Below, one piece after another: positions 13,333-20,729 of a stretch of DNA of 40,567 nucleotides. Source of the DNA: a virus; the IMG/VR virus record IMGVR_UViG_3300033145_000158, positions 1 through 40,567 of that record; one strand, given 5' to 3'. The position numbers and the translations under genes are program-made. How positions within the stretch are numbered: position 1 is the first letter of the stretch; the number at the start of each line of letters is the position of its first letter. Under the pieces are notes generated by a model that was given only the letters and a program-made list of their open reading frames with translations, did not search any database and was not told the origin of the DNA.

Positions 13333-13810
13333 ACTAGGGGGAGTGGAGAAGATAAAGTATGCCATAGGTGAAATCCTATCAGGGTATGCCGAGTTATGTA
13401 TTGAAATAAACGGGCAATCTATCAAGCAATTCCAGCTAAACGTAGATGCTATCTGCTCTCTATTTGAACCAAAGCCTGACCCTAGTAGGTTGCTGAGTGA
13501 TGATGCAATAGATAATGCTTGGCCTGATGAAACCCCCGAATGTAACACCATAGCAGAAACACTAAAGCAGGGGATACTAATTGGGGCAAAAATGATAGCC
13601 AAAGCCCAGGATGTCAAGACTGCTACAATGGTAAGGGCTAAGACTATCAAGGAAGTGGGGGAGTGGTTAGAAAATGGTAATGGGAAGCCACCCCCACGAG
13701 GTTCTATGATTTACTGTATTTCGGAACTAGAATTGGTGACACTCAAGAAAGGGGAGGTGCCTGATAAAGAACAGAACCTAGATGAATTAGAAGGAGGGAT
13801 TGAGCCTTGA
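13325..13810 (+). CDS. Hypothetical protein, second ICSLF-x-PKP paralogue
   Basis: The product has 161 residues; ATG 13325 overlaps the upstream stop region and follows GGAGATGATGG. Residues about 40-62 (VDAICSLFEPKPDPSRLLSD) match the 12849 product. The C-terminal part has a helix (MIAKAQDVKTATMVRAKTIK), then EVGEWLENGN and an acidic end. Proteins with A-x-A-Q-D-x-K-T helices and such ends are frequent in early phage regions and uncharacterised. No catalytic residues are apparent. Confidence 0.5.
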   Translation: MDKLGGVEKIKYAIGEILSGYAELCIEINGQSIKQFQLNVDAICSLFEPKPDPSRLLSDDAIDNAWPDETPECNTIAETLKQGILIGAKMIAKAQDVKTATMVRAKTIKEVGEWLENGNGKPPPRGSMIYCISELELVTLKKGEVPDKEQNLDELEGGIEP

Positions 13811-13896
13811 AGCCAACTTTGATTGAGATACCCTACCGCTGGGTGGACAAATTATTGGAGAGGTTTTTACAATGGATGGTAAGGCTTTACCACTAA
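13807..13896 (+). CDS. Possible 29-residue peptide with TTG start
   Basis: A TTG at 13807 lies 8 bases after GGAGGG and opens a 29-residue frame (MKPTLIEIPYRWVDKLLERF and a basic tail) that overlaps the upstream stop and the start of the nuclease gene at 13872. The binding site is good and the amphipathic composition is coherent. The size and rare start make this uncertain; it may serve only to couple translation to the nuclease gene. Confidence 0.3.
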   Translation: MKPTLIEIPYRWVDKLLERFLQWMVRLYH

Positions 13897-14213
13897 CCAT
13901 CACTGAGGCGGCTTTTAGCCTTCAGGTGGAGGATATGCTAAAACTATTCGGGTGGCGCTGGTGCCATTTCCGTCCAGCATGGAGTGCTAAAGGGTATAGG
14001 ACTCCCATCAAGGGTTACAAGGGATTTCCCGATTATGTGGCCGTGCGAAACGGGGTGTGCTTATTTATTGAACTCAAAAGCGAAAAGGGTATTTTAAGTG
14101 ATGATCAAAAAGAATGGCTTGATATGTTAAGCAAAGTCCCAGGGTTAGGTGTTTTTATCTGGAGGCCTAGTGACTTCGACGAGATGGCTGCCATCCTGGG
14201 AGGGGTTAAGTGA
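13872..14213 (+). CDS. VRR-NUC domain nuclease
   Basis: The product has 113 residues; ATG 13872. It has the compact VRR-NUC pattern of the PD-(D/E)XK superfamily: an N-terminal helix with Glu (SLQVEDMLKLFGWRWCHF), then GFPDYVAVRNG (the catalytic Asp at PDY), LFIELKSEKG (Glu-x-Lys) and SDDQKEWLDMLSKVPG. The family includes phage stand-alone nucleases and the FAN1 catalytic domain, which cut structured or flapped DNA. The binding site is weak and lies inside the preceding frames, so coupling is likely. It is directly followed by a methyltransferase gene overlapping its stop (GTGA). Confidence 0.82.
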   Translation: MDGKALPLTITEAAFSLQVEDMLKLFGWRWCHFRPAWSAKGYRTPIKGYKGFPDYVAVRNGVCLFIELKSEKGILSDDQKEWLDMLSKVPGLGVFIWRPSDFDEMAAILGGVK

Positions 14214-14842
14214 AACCTAATCTACTGGATTTATTCTGTGGGGCTGGTGGTGCGAGTATGGGGTATCACCGTGCTGGCTTTGAGGTAGAGGGTATGGATA
14301 TTAAACCCCATCCCCATTACCCGTTCAAGTTCTACCAGGCTGATGCTCTGGAATTTCCCTTAGAGGGGTATGATGCTTATCACGCCAGTCCGCCGTGCCA
14401 GGCTTATAGTGAGGCAACCCCCATTACCACAAAAGGCAAACACAAGAAGTTAATCAAAGCCACTCACAATCTATTAGTGGAAACAAGGAAACCTTATGTG
14501 ATTGAGAATGTAGAAGGTGCTAGGTGGCACTTAAAAAATCCAATAATGTTATGCGGGTCAATGTTCGGGTTGGGGGTTTGGAGACATCGTTGGTTTGAGG
14601 TTTTCCCCGGTTACTTTTTATCGCCTTTTAGTTGCCAGCACAATGGGCATCCAGTAACAATCAACCCACCCGCCAATGCACGGAAATCACAGGGAGGAAA
14701 ACGGAATTTTGAAAAAGAACAAGTCGCTATGGGCATAGACTGGATGGATAAAACGGAAATCTCGCAAGCAATCCCCCCTGCCTATACCGAATACATAGGG
14801 AAGTATTTATTGGCCACAATACTGAGAGGATCTGAAGCATGA
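14210..14842 (+). CDS. Short C5-cytosine DNA methyltransferase
   Basis: GTG 14210 overlaps the upstream stop. The 210-residue product has motif I LLDLFCGAGGASMGYHRAGF (residues 5-24, SAM binding), the catalytic Pro-Cys in ASPPCQAYSEA (about residues 61-71) and the ENV motif in YVIENVEGARW (about 96-106). It also has an R-H-R-W motif near 125 and a C-terminal helix region near PPAYTEYIGKYL. Typical C5 enzymes exceed 300 residues; this one has little room for a target-recognition domain, as in other short phage homologues. It probably modifies phage DNA to evade host restriction. Activity is not certain. Confidence 0.82.
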   Translation: MKPNLLDLFCGAGGASMGYHRAGFEVEGMDIKPHPHYPFKFYQADALEFPLEGYDAYHASPPCQAYSEATPITTKGKHKKLIKATHNLLVETRKPYVIENVEGARWHLKNPIMLCGSMFGLGVWRHRWFEVFPGYFLSPFSCQHNGHPVTINPPANARKSQGGKRNFEKEQVAMGIDWMDKTEISQAIPPAYTEYIGKYLLATILRGSEA

Positions 14843-15060
14843 ACCAGTGGGGATTTTTTGAGATAGCCGGCCTGGAAACCTGGGCAAAGCTGGCCCAATA
14901 TCAACATAAAAACTACGGCACCAAGCTCGACAAGCCCGTCTTCATGTTTGACGGCAAGCCCAAGAAGCCAATATCCTACCCTACCCTGGAGGAATGCGAC
15001 CGGGATATGAAACGGGTGGTTGGGGAGATATCACCCGGTAAGACGAGGGGGATTCGATGA
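14839..15060 (+). CDS. Hypothetical protein, 73 aa
   Basis: ATG 14839 lies in an ATGA overlap with the methyltransferase gene, after GAGAGGATCTGAAGC. The product has an N-terminal helix (FFEIAGLETWAKLAQYQHKN) and a Pro/Lys-rich second half (FDGKPKKPISYPTLEECDRD). No family is recognised. The next gene overlaps its stop by 4 bases. Confidence 0.5.
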   Translation: MNQWGFFEIAGLETWAKLAQYQHKNYGTKLDKPVFMFDGKPKKPISYPTLEECDRDMKRVVGEISPGKTRGIR

Positions 15061-15476
15061 CAACCGTGAAGGATTTTTACTCGCCTGGTGAAATTCGATT
15101 TACTGTTAAGCAATCCCTTTGGTTAATCCAAAACCTGGGCACGCTTCGGGAAGGCCGCTGGCCCCCGGAATACTTGAGCGTCATGGGCAGAGGGAAGGGA
15201 CCTCGCAGGGCTCCGTTTGAAACACCTATATTCTACGCCGCTGAAATTGAGACTCGGACGGAACGATGCGGGATAGATGGGTTGATTCTGATAGCTATTG
15301 ATTGCTGGGGCATGACCGTAGACTCGCTGATGATATACCTCCGCATGCCTGAGTGGTCTATCCGCAAAAGAAAGAAGAGAGCGCTAGGATATGTCAGTAG
15401 CGGGCCCGGCAGGAGATGGCTGGATTCTAAGAAGCGGAAAGCCGAGACATACCAAGAATACAAGAGGCGGAAGTAA
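15057..15476 (+). CDS. Putative phage transcriptional regulator (ArpU/RinA-type position)
   Basis: The product has 139 residues and starts in an ATGA overlap. The middle part, ETPIFYAAEIETRTERCGID then GLILIAIDCWGMTVDSLMIY, is followed by LRMPEWSIRKRKKRALGYVS. It has the look of a helix-turn-helix of the sigma-like late-gene regulators, with the turn near CWGMTVD and a basic recognition region. The C-terminus is strongly basic. Late regulators often sit shortly before the terminase genes, as here (only the helicase-methylase gene intervenes). The assignment rests on pattern and position. Confidence 0.4.
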   Translation: MTTVKDFYSPGEIRFTVKQSLWLIQNLGTLREGRWPPEYLSVMGRGKGPRRAPFETPIFYAAEIETRTERCGIDGLILIAIDCWGMTVDSLMIYLRMPEWSIRKRKKRALGYVSSGPGRRWLDSKKRKAETYQEYKRRK

Positions 15477-17734
15477 TGATGAAATCTATGGGGAGTTATC
15501 AAGAATTTCTACAGACAAAAAATGAGCGTATAGTTGATAGTGGGATTGATGTTAGCCGCGAGGATATACACCCTGTGTTATTCGATTGGCAAAAAGATAT
15601 AGTGCAATGGGCGTGCAAAAGGGGGCGATGTGCTATATTCCTAGACACTGGTTTGGGGAAAACGTTTATTCAATTAGAGTGGGCTAGGCTTATAGGTGAA
15701 AACACGTTGATTATTGCCCCTTTATCAGTGGCGAGGCAAACAGTGAGAGAGGCTAAGAAAATAGGCATAGATATTAACTACGTTCGACATCAAGGCGATA
15801 TTACAGGGACGCAGAAGATATGGATTACTAATTACGAGATGATATGTGAGTTCGATTTTAGTTATTTCGATGCTGTTGTATTGGATGAATCCAGCATACT
15901 GAAGTCTATTGCAGGTAAGACACGGAAGCAGCTAACGGCATTATGTGAGGCCACTAAGTATAAAATGTGCTGCACAGCTACGCCGGCGCCGAATGATTAT
16001 ACAGAGATAGGGAATCATACTGAGTTCTTGGGCATATGCACTATATCCGAAATGCTGGCCACCTTCTTTGTCAATGCTAATAAAGAGCGTATCCTATCAC
16101 TAGGGAGTGCTTCGGCCCGCCGGAAGGGCAGTAACAAGGGTGGCACTGAATGGCGATTGAAGCACCACGCCGAATCTGCGTTCTTTGAGTGGATGGCATC
16201 CTGGGCTATTACTATGATAAAACCATCCGATCTGGGTTATGATGATGGCGGATTCGAGTTGCCTGAGTTAAGGGTAACCCCTGTGTTTGTAGGTGCCGAA
16301 TACAATGGTGACCAGTTGTTTTTTACGGGGTTGCATGGGATAACTGATAGAGCAAAAAAGAGGGCTGAGACATTACAGCCCCGCCTCGATATGCTCCGAT
16401 CTAAAGTGAATGGCAATGGGGAGCAGTGGATAATATGGACTGGTTTAACTAGCGAGAGCTCAGGGGCCAAAGCGATATTCCCCGATGCAGTTGAAGTCAA
16501 GGGGAGTGATAGCGCTGAATATAAAGCCAAAGCATTTGAGGACTTCCAAGATGGCAAGTATAACATATTGATTACTAAGACCAAGATAGGCGGATTCGGA
16601 TTAAATCTACAGCAATCACATAATATGGTATTCCTGGGGCTTAACGATTCCTGGGAATCATACTACCAGGCTATCCGTAGGCAATACCGATATGGGCAGA
16701 CTCAGGCAGTTAATGTTTATGTCATTATGTCTGATATGGAATCGGAGATATACTATAATGTTATGCGCAAGGATAAGCTGGCTAGTAATTTAAGGGCCAA
16801 GCTGATAAAGCAAATCAGCAAATATGAGAAAAAGGAGTTAGGTATGTCAGGTGGATTGGCAGTTGACTATAATGAAGATATAGCAACGGGTGAATTATGG
16901 ACGGCCATGCTAGGGGATAGTGCCCAGAGGATAAAGGAGCTAGAGGATAGCACAATAGATTTATCAGTATATTCCCCTCCATTCGCCGATTTATATACAT
17001 ATACTGCTAGTGAAAGGGATTTGGGGAATTGCAGGAATTGGCCGGAGTTCTTTGCTCATTATGCGTTTATCATCTGTGAGGTATTACGAGTGACAAAACC
17101 TGGGCGGCTTACCTGTGTGCATACCTCGGACATACCTGCATTGGCGCAGAAGGATGGATATATAGGGGTTAAGGATTTTCCTGGTGAGGTTATCCGTGCT
17201 TATGAAAAAGAAGGATGGATATTTAGCGGGCGTGCTTTTGTGCAAAAGAATCCCCAGGCGCAGGCCATACGAGTTAAGAGTAAGGCATTGCTTTTTGTCC
17301 AGTTGCGTAGGGACTCGGCGGATTCCCGTCCTGCTTTAATAGATCAGATATTACTATTCAAGAAACCAGGCGATAACGCAGTGCCTATTAACCCTGTTGA
17401 TAATGGGGAATTAGATAACGAAACCTGGATTGAATGGGCGCACGGTATATGGTTGGGAATAAGGGAGACTGAGACGCTACAATATCATCTTGCTCGAGGT
17501 GCTGATGACGAGAAACATATCTGCCCTTTACAGTTAGGTACTATTGAGAGATGCATTAAACTATATTCTAACCCTGGCGAAACAGTGCTAACTCCGTTTG
17601 GGGGTATTGGCAGCGAGGCATATATGGCAGTTAAATTACGGCGCGGGGCAATACTTATTGAGCTAAAGGCAGAATATTTTAAGGTGGCTGTTAATAATTT
17701 AAGGCAGGCTACATCGCAGCAGGTACTATTATAA
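15476..17734 (+). CDS. SNF2-like helicase fused to DNA methyltransferase
   Basis: The product has 752 residues; ATG 15476 overlaps the upstream stop. Residues about 30-450 form a superfamily 2 helicase: Walker A LDTGLGKTF (57-64), motif II VVLDESS (135-140), motif III CCTATPAPND (about 165), motif V TKIGGFGLNLQQ and motif VI QAIRRQYRYGQ. Residues about 460-752 form an amino-methyltransferase: motif IV SPPFADLY (about 499) precedes the SAM-binding motif TPFGGIGSEAY (about 705), the order of beta-class enzymes. SPPF variants often go with N4-cytosine methylation. The fusion may track along DNA while methylating it. Codon use is more AT-rich than in the flanking genes, suggesting separate acquisition. 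No restriction subunit is nearby. Confidence 0.85.
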   Translation: MMKSMGSYQEFLQTKNERIVDSGIDVSREDIHPVLFDWQKDIVQWACKRGRCAIFLDTGLGKTFIQLEWARLIGENTLIIAPLSVARQTVREAKKIGIDINYVRHQGDITGTQKIWITNYEMICEFDFSYFDAVVLDESSILKSIAGKTRKQLTALCEATKYKMCCTATPAPNDYTEIGNHTEFLGICTISEMLATFFVNANKERILSLGSASARRKGSNKGGTEWRLKHHAESAFFEWMASWAITMIKPSDLGYDDGGFELPELRVTPVFVGAEYNGDQLFFTGLHGITDRAKKRAETLQPRLDMLRSKVNGNGEQWIIWTGLTSESSGAKAIFPDAVEVKGSDSAEYKAKAFEDFQDGKYNILITKTKIGGFGLNLQQSHNMVFLGLNDSWESYYQAIRRQYRYGQTQAVNVYVIMSDMESEIYYNVMRKDKLASNLRAKLIKQISKYEKKELGMSGGLAVDYNEDIATGELWTAMLGDSAQRIKELEDSTIDLSVYSPPFADLYTYTASERDLGNCRNWPEFFAHYAFIICEVLRVTKPGRLTCVHTSDIPALAQKDGYIGVKDFPGEVIRAYEKEGWIFSGRAFVQKNPQAQAIRVKSKALLFVQLRRDSADSRPALIDQILLFKKPGDNAVPINPVDNGELDNETWIEWAHGIWLGIRETETLQYHLARGADDEKHICPLQLGTIERCIKLYSNPGETVLTPFGGIGSEAYMAVKLRRGAILIELKAEYFKVAVNNLRQATSQQVLL

Positions 17735-17749
17735 AAAGGAGGTCCAAAA

Positions 17750-17839
17750 GTGAGGTATCTTAAAAGCGCATTCTGGTATGTAATCGATAAGTGGATACTG
17801 GCATTGATTAAATGCGAAAAACTCACCCGCCACGCCTAG
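17750..17839 (+). CDS. Small peptide gene, 29 aa
   Basis: GTG 17750 lies after AAAAGGAGGTCC, one of the best ribosome binding sites in the window. The product (RYLKSAFWYVIDKWILALIK, then a basic tail) is a single amphipathic or weakly membrane-seeking helix. The frame is too short to prove, but the binding site is hard to explain otherwise. No family is recognised. Confidence 0.45.
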   Translation: MRYLKSAFWYVIDKWILALIKCEKLTRHA

Positions 17840-17909
17840 TTTACCAACTTAGGCACAAACTTGAGGCAGGCACGAAAAATGAGGTGGAGTCATATATTCC
17901 CTCACCCCA

Positions 17910-17956
17910 TTGACAAAAGCCATATCGTATGATAGCCTATAATAGCTAACAGCTAT
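17910..17956 (+). promoter_or_regulatory. Candidate late promoter with inverted repeat
   Basis: TTGACA is at 17910-17915 and TATAAT at 17938-17943; the spacing of 22 is too long for ordinary sigma70 use, so an activator or another -35 may be involved. The inverted repeat ATAGCT-AAC-AGCTAT (17942-17956) overlaps the end of the -10 box and could be a binding site. It precedes the packaging and head genes, the expected place for a late promoter. Confidence 0.4.
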
Positions 17957-17962
17957 GGAGAA

Positions 17963-17992
17963 AGGAAGGCTCGGGGGTTCCCGGGCTTTCCT
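17963..17992 (+). promoter_or_regulatory. Hairpin in the leader of the packaging operon
   Basis: AGGAAGGCTCGGG (17963-17975) pairs with CCCGGGCTTTCCT (17980-17992) over 13 bp with two G-U pairs and a 4-base loop. No T run follows, so a simple terminator is unlikely on this strand. It lies 15 bases before the GTG of 18008 and may protect the late mRNA 5' end or act as an antitermination or attenuation element. Confidence 0.6.
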
Positions 17993-18007
17993 GTTAAAAG
18001 GGGAGCA

Positions 18008-18214
18008 GTGAAGATAGAATTTACAGCATCACTACCTGACATACAGACGGCAATAAATATTGGCGGTGATGGTTCAACCAGGGTTAAACTGGAAATCCCA
18101 GAGTCAGAACTGGCGGAAGCGGTCAAATTAGTGCTTCTTAAAGGTCAGGCATTCAAGGTAAAAATTGACTCTATCAATCAAGAGGATTGGGGAGTAAAAG
18201 TAGATGGCGACTAA
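18008..18214 (+). CDS. Hypothetical protein before terminase
   Basis: GTG 18008 follows AAAAGGGGAGCA and gives 68 residues: a strand (KIEFTASLPDIQTAI), a turn with GGDGSTRVKLEIPESE, a helix (LAEAVKLVLLKGQAF) and a last strand. It looks like a small alpha/beta fold. It overlaps the small terminase gene by 11 bases and is probably co-expressed with it. No family is recognised. Confidence 0.55.
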   Translation: MKIEFTASLPDIQTAINIGGDGSTRVKLEIPESELAEAVKLVLLKGQAFKVKIDSINQEDWGVKVDGD

Positions 18215-18623
18215 TGGCACTAACGGTAATGGTAACAGCGGCGGCCGACCAAAGATAGAAATAGACTGGAAGCGCTTTGAGTCCTATTGCGCTGTTCAGT
18301 GCACCCTACGGGAAATCGCTGACTATTTTGACTGCTCCGAGAAGACCATCGAGAGGAAAGTTAAGGAGCATTACGGTTGTCCTTTTGTCAATATTTTTAA
18401 GCGTAGACGGCAGAAGGGGTTAATGAGCCTTCGTGCCAGTTTATTCAAGATGTCTGAAAAGAGTCCTCAGATGGCTATCTTCCTGGCTAAGAACTGGCTG
18501 GGCATGGCAGACAGGACAGAGGTCACCGGCGCCGGGGGTGGACCACTAGAGACAAAGATAATCGTGGCCAGTGCAGAGGACAAGCGGAACGTGGAACGGG
18601 TGATGCACGGTGAGAGAACTTAG
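18204..18623 (+). CDS. terS: Terminase small subunit
   Basis: The product has 139 residues; ATG 18204. After a Gly/Asn-rich start (residues 1-18) comes a helix-turn-helix (CTLREIADYFDCSEKTIERK, residues about 31-50), typical of small terminases that recognise the packaging site. A basic helix (FKRRRQKGLMSLRASLFKM) and an oligomerisation segment (SPQMAIFLAKNWLGMADRTE) follow; the phrase P-x-x-A-I-F-x-L-K/A-N is common in this family. It lies directly before the large subunit and overlaps it by 14 bases. Confidence 0.85.
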   Translation: MATNGTNGNGNSGGRPKIEIDWKRFESYCAVQCTLREIADYFDCSEKTIERKVKEHYGCPFVNIFKRRRQKGLMSLRASLFKMSEKSPQMAIFLAKNWLGMADRTEVTGAGGGPLETKIIVASAEDKRNVERVMHGERT

Positions 18624-20718
18624 ATATACCCGTATATTCGGGCAGAACAGCTCGGCCTGGCTGGACGGCAAGCGAAGGAGCCTCAATGAAGGCGGAACCG
18701 CCAGCTCGAAGACATGGTCAATCCTTCAATTACTGGAGCAGATAGCCCGGGGAACCAAATCCCCGCTATTGATATCAGTTGTAAGCGAGTCTCTCCCCCA
18801 CCTAAAACGTGGAGCTATCAGAGACTTCTTCCGGATACTGGGAACGACATCGAAAACCGACTCCCAATATAATATGACAGAGAACACCTATACTTTTGGG
18901 GATGGTGTAATTGAGTTCTTCGGAGCTGATGAAGCCGCCAAGGTAAGAGGCCCCCGGCGTGATATCCTCTTCATCAATGAGGCTAACAACGTGCCATGGG
19001 AGACAGCCAGGGGATTAGATATCCGTACCAGGGCATTCACTATAATCGACTGGAATCCGGTCAGTGAGTTCTGGGCCCATGAGTACTGGGTAGGGCAACC
19101 GGAGAATACTTATATCCATTCCACTTACCTTGACGCTGTGGATGTACTACCCCCGGAGATAGTCGCCAATATCGAGTCAAACAAGGACAAGGACCCGAAC
19201 TGGTGGAACATCTACGGGCTGGGGCTAATCGGCAAGGTTGAAGGTCTTGTCTATCCTGTATTCAGCCAGGTGAATGAGTTACCCCATGGGCAGGAGTTCT
19301 ACGGGTTGGACTTCGGCTACTCTTGCCTGAGGGGTGACACGCTTGTTGTTACTGATAAGGGAAACAGAGAAATTAGAAATATAAAAAGGGGGGATAGGGT
19401 TTTAACGAGAAGATGTTACAGGGAAGTAACCTGGTCTGGCAGCAGAGGCGTAAAACAAGTTTATGAACTTGACTTCGGACACGAAAAGCGTATAATAGTA
19501 ACTGGAGACCATTTAATTTATACCGCAAACGGCTGGCAAAGAGCGGATAGATTAAGGAAGGAAGAAACGATATGCGCTTTGAAGTTAAATTCAACGGGAA
19601 AATCTATCGGCGATACCCTAACGGCAAACACCCGAATTACTTTTATTGCAAAAATGGTAGGAGTGGCAAGACCTTTATCCTACATCGGGAAATCTGGAAA
19701 GAAAATTTCGGGGAAATTCCACCGAATGGCGTTATCCACCATCAGGACGGCAATCCCCTTAACAATGGCATCGGAAACCTTGTCCTGGTTACTAACAGCG
19801 AGCATCAAAAAATTCATTACAGAGATAAACTCGGCGCAATACCACCTGAAGAGATGCGCCATATCCGCTCAAAATACGGGTTTACAACTGATAACTGGCG
19901 AGAACGCCATGAAAAGAGCATGGATACCGCAAGGAAGCGGATCAAAAATTGTATTGAGTGCGGCAAGGAAATCACGCCAACGAATACCCACCAAAAATTC
20001 TGTGGCCATATCTGTAGAAAAAGAGCAAACACAAGGCGAAGCCGAAAAGAATATATTTGTGAAAATTGCGGCAAGACATTTATGGCCTCAACGTATTTCC
20101 CGAGAAATGCCTGTTCTTCAAAATGTGCAAGTGCGCTTACGGTTACTAAAAGAAAAGTGCGAAGTATTTGACCTAACGGTAGGTGGCGAACACGAATTTT
20201 TTGCTAACGGCATATTGGTACATAATTGTGACCCTACGGTCTTAGTGAGGAATGTCATTAGAGGCGATGACCTGTTCTCACAGGAGTTAATCTTCGAGAA
20301 GGGGCTAACCAATGATGCGATAGCCTACATGATGGCTGACCTGGGCGTACAGAAGCACTATGATGAAATCTTTGCTGATTCCGCCGAGCCCAAGTCTATC
20401 GAAGAGATATTCCAGCATGGATTTAATATCAAGCCCTGCCCCAAAGGGCCGGGGAGTGTAGAGTACGGTCACCAGAAGGTTAGACAGTATAGACAGTTCT
20501 GGACCAAGGACTCTGTTAACTGCATCAAGGAACAGAGGAACTTCAGGTATATTCCCGACAAGGATGGCAAGCTAACCCAAAAGACAACTCATAACTTTAG
20601 CCACGGGATGGATGCTCGACGTTACGGTGTCGTGGGCGCATTTGAGCCGGTAGATGAAGAGGCCGTCCAAGTCTATGACACGATAAGCGCCGAAGGGGTT
20701 AATTTAGACATTGAGTAA
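18610..20718 (+). CDS. terL: Terminase large subunit interrupted by an intein
   Basis: GTG 18610 starts a 702-residue frame. The ATPase part has a Walker A-like EGGTASSKTW (residues about 28-37) and Walker B DILFINEAN (about 118-126). At residue 239, inside the first acidic motif of the RNase H-like nuclease (GLDFGYS / CDPTVLVRN), a 301-residue intein is inserted (19324-20226). After removal the mature protein would have 401 residues and read DFGYSCDPTVLV, as expected for terminases. Without splicing the packaging nuclease should be inactive, so the phage depends on splicing (inference). The late part keeps FADSAEPKSIEEI and NFSHGMDARRY, typical of the nuclease domain. Confidence 0.92.
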   Translation: MRELRYTRIFGQNSSAWLDGKRRSLNEGGTASSKTWSILQLLEQIARGTKSPLLISVVSESLPHLKRGAIRDFFRILGTTSKTDSQYNMTENTYTFGDGVIEFFGADEAAKVRGPRRDILFINEANNVPWETARGLDIRTRAFTIIDWNPVSEFWAHEYWVGQPENTYIHSTYLDAVDVLPPEIVANIESNKDKDPNWWNIYGLGLIGKVEGLVYPVFSQVNELPHGQEFYGLDFGYSCLRGDTLVVTDKGNREIRNIKRGDRVLTRRCYREVTWSGSRGVKQVYELDFGHEKRIIVTGDHLIYTANGWQRADRLRKEETICALKLNSTGKSIGDTLTANTRITFIAKMVGVARPLSYIGKSGKKISGKFHRMALSTIRTAIPLTMASETLSWLLTASIKKFITEINSAQYHLKRCAISAQNTGLQLITGENAMKRAWIPQGSGSKIVLSAARKSRQRIPTKNSVAISVEKEQTQGEAEKNIFVKIAARHLWPQRISREMPVLQNVQVRLRLLKEKCEVFDLTVGGEHEFFANGILVHNCDPTVLVRNVIRGDDLFSQELIFEKGLTNDAIAYMMADLGVQKHYDEIFADSAEPKSIEEIFQHGFNIKPCPKGPGSVEYGHQKVRQYRQFWTKDSVNCIKEQRNFRYIPDKDGKLTQKTTHNFSHGMDARRYGVVGAFEPVDEEAVQVYDTISAEGVNLDIE
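19324..20226 (+). other. Intein in TerL (splicing domains with out-of-frame HNH insert)
   Basis: The intein starts with Cys1 (CLRGDTLVVTD, block A). It has block B as VTGDHLIYTANGW (the T-x-x-H motif) at about 19500-19535. It ends with block F VFDLTVGGEHEFFANG and block G ILVHN, followed by the +1 Cys of the extein at 20227. All residues needed for class 1 splicing are present. Between about 19580 and 20160 the splicing frame is open but codes sequence with no homing-endonuclease motif; the endonuclease lies in another frame of the same DNA. In effect this is a mini-intein with a long linker. Confidence 0.9.
19572..20171 (+). CDS. HNH homing endonuclease nested out of frame in the TerL intein
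   Basis: A 199-residue frame starts at ATG 19572, 8 bases after AAGGAAGGA. It is offset by 2 bases from the terminase frame and lies wholly within the intein. The HNH core is LHREIWKENFGEIPPNGVIH then HQDGNPLNNG and NLVLVTNSEH: His56-His57, Asn65 and His78, as in HNH homing enzymes of phages. Two C-terminal zinc knuckles follow (Cys127/130/144/148 and Cys163/166/181/185) for DNA binding. It probably cuts intein-less terL alleles to spread the element. It should be translated separately from the terminase, unlike usual intein endonucleases, which are part of the intein chain. Confidence 0.85.
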   Translation: MRFEVKFNGKIYRRYPNGKHPNYFYCKNGRSGKTFILHREIWKENFGEIPPNGVIHHQDGNPLNNGIGNLVLVTNSEHQKIHYRDKLGAIPPEEMRHIRSKYGFTTDNWRERHEKSMDTARKRIKNCIECGKEITPTNTHQKFCGHICRKRANTRRSRKEYICENCGKTFMASTYFPRNACSSKCASALTVTKRKVRSI

Positions 20719-20729
20719 TTGGAGTCGAT

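Noticed and set aside
19324-20226. Group I or II intron in terL
   Set aside because: The splicing frame is open throughout and carries clear intein motifs at both ends; no RNA catalytic core is needed to explain it.
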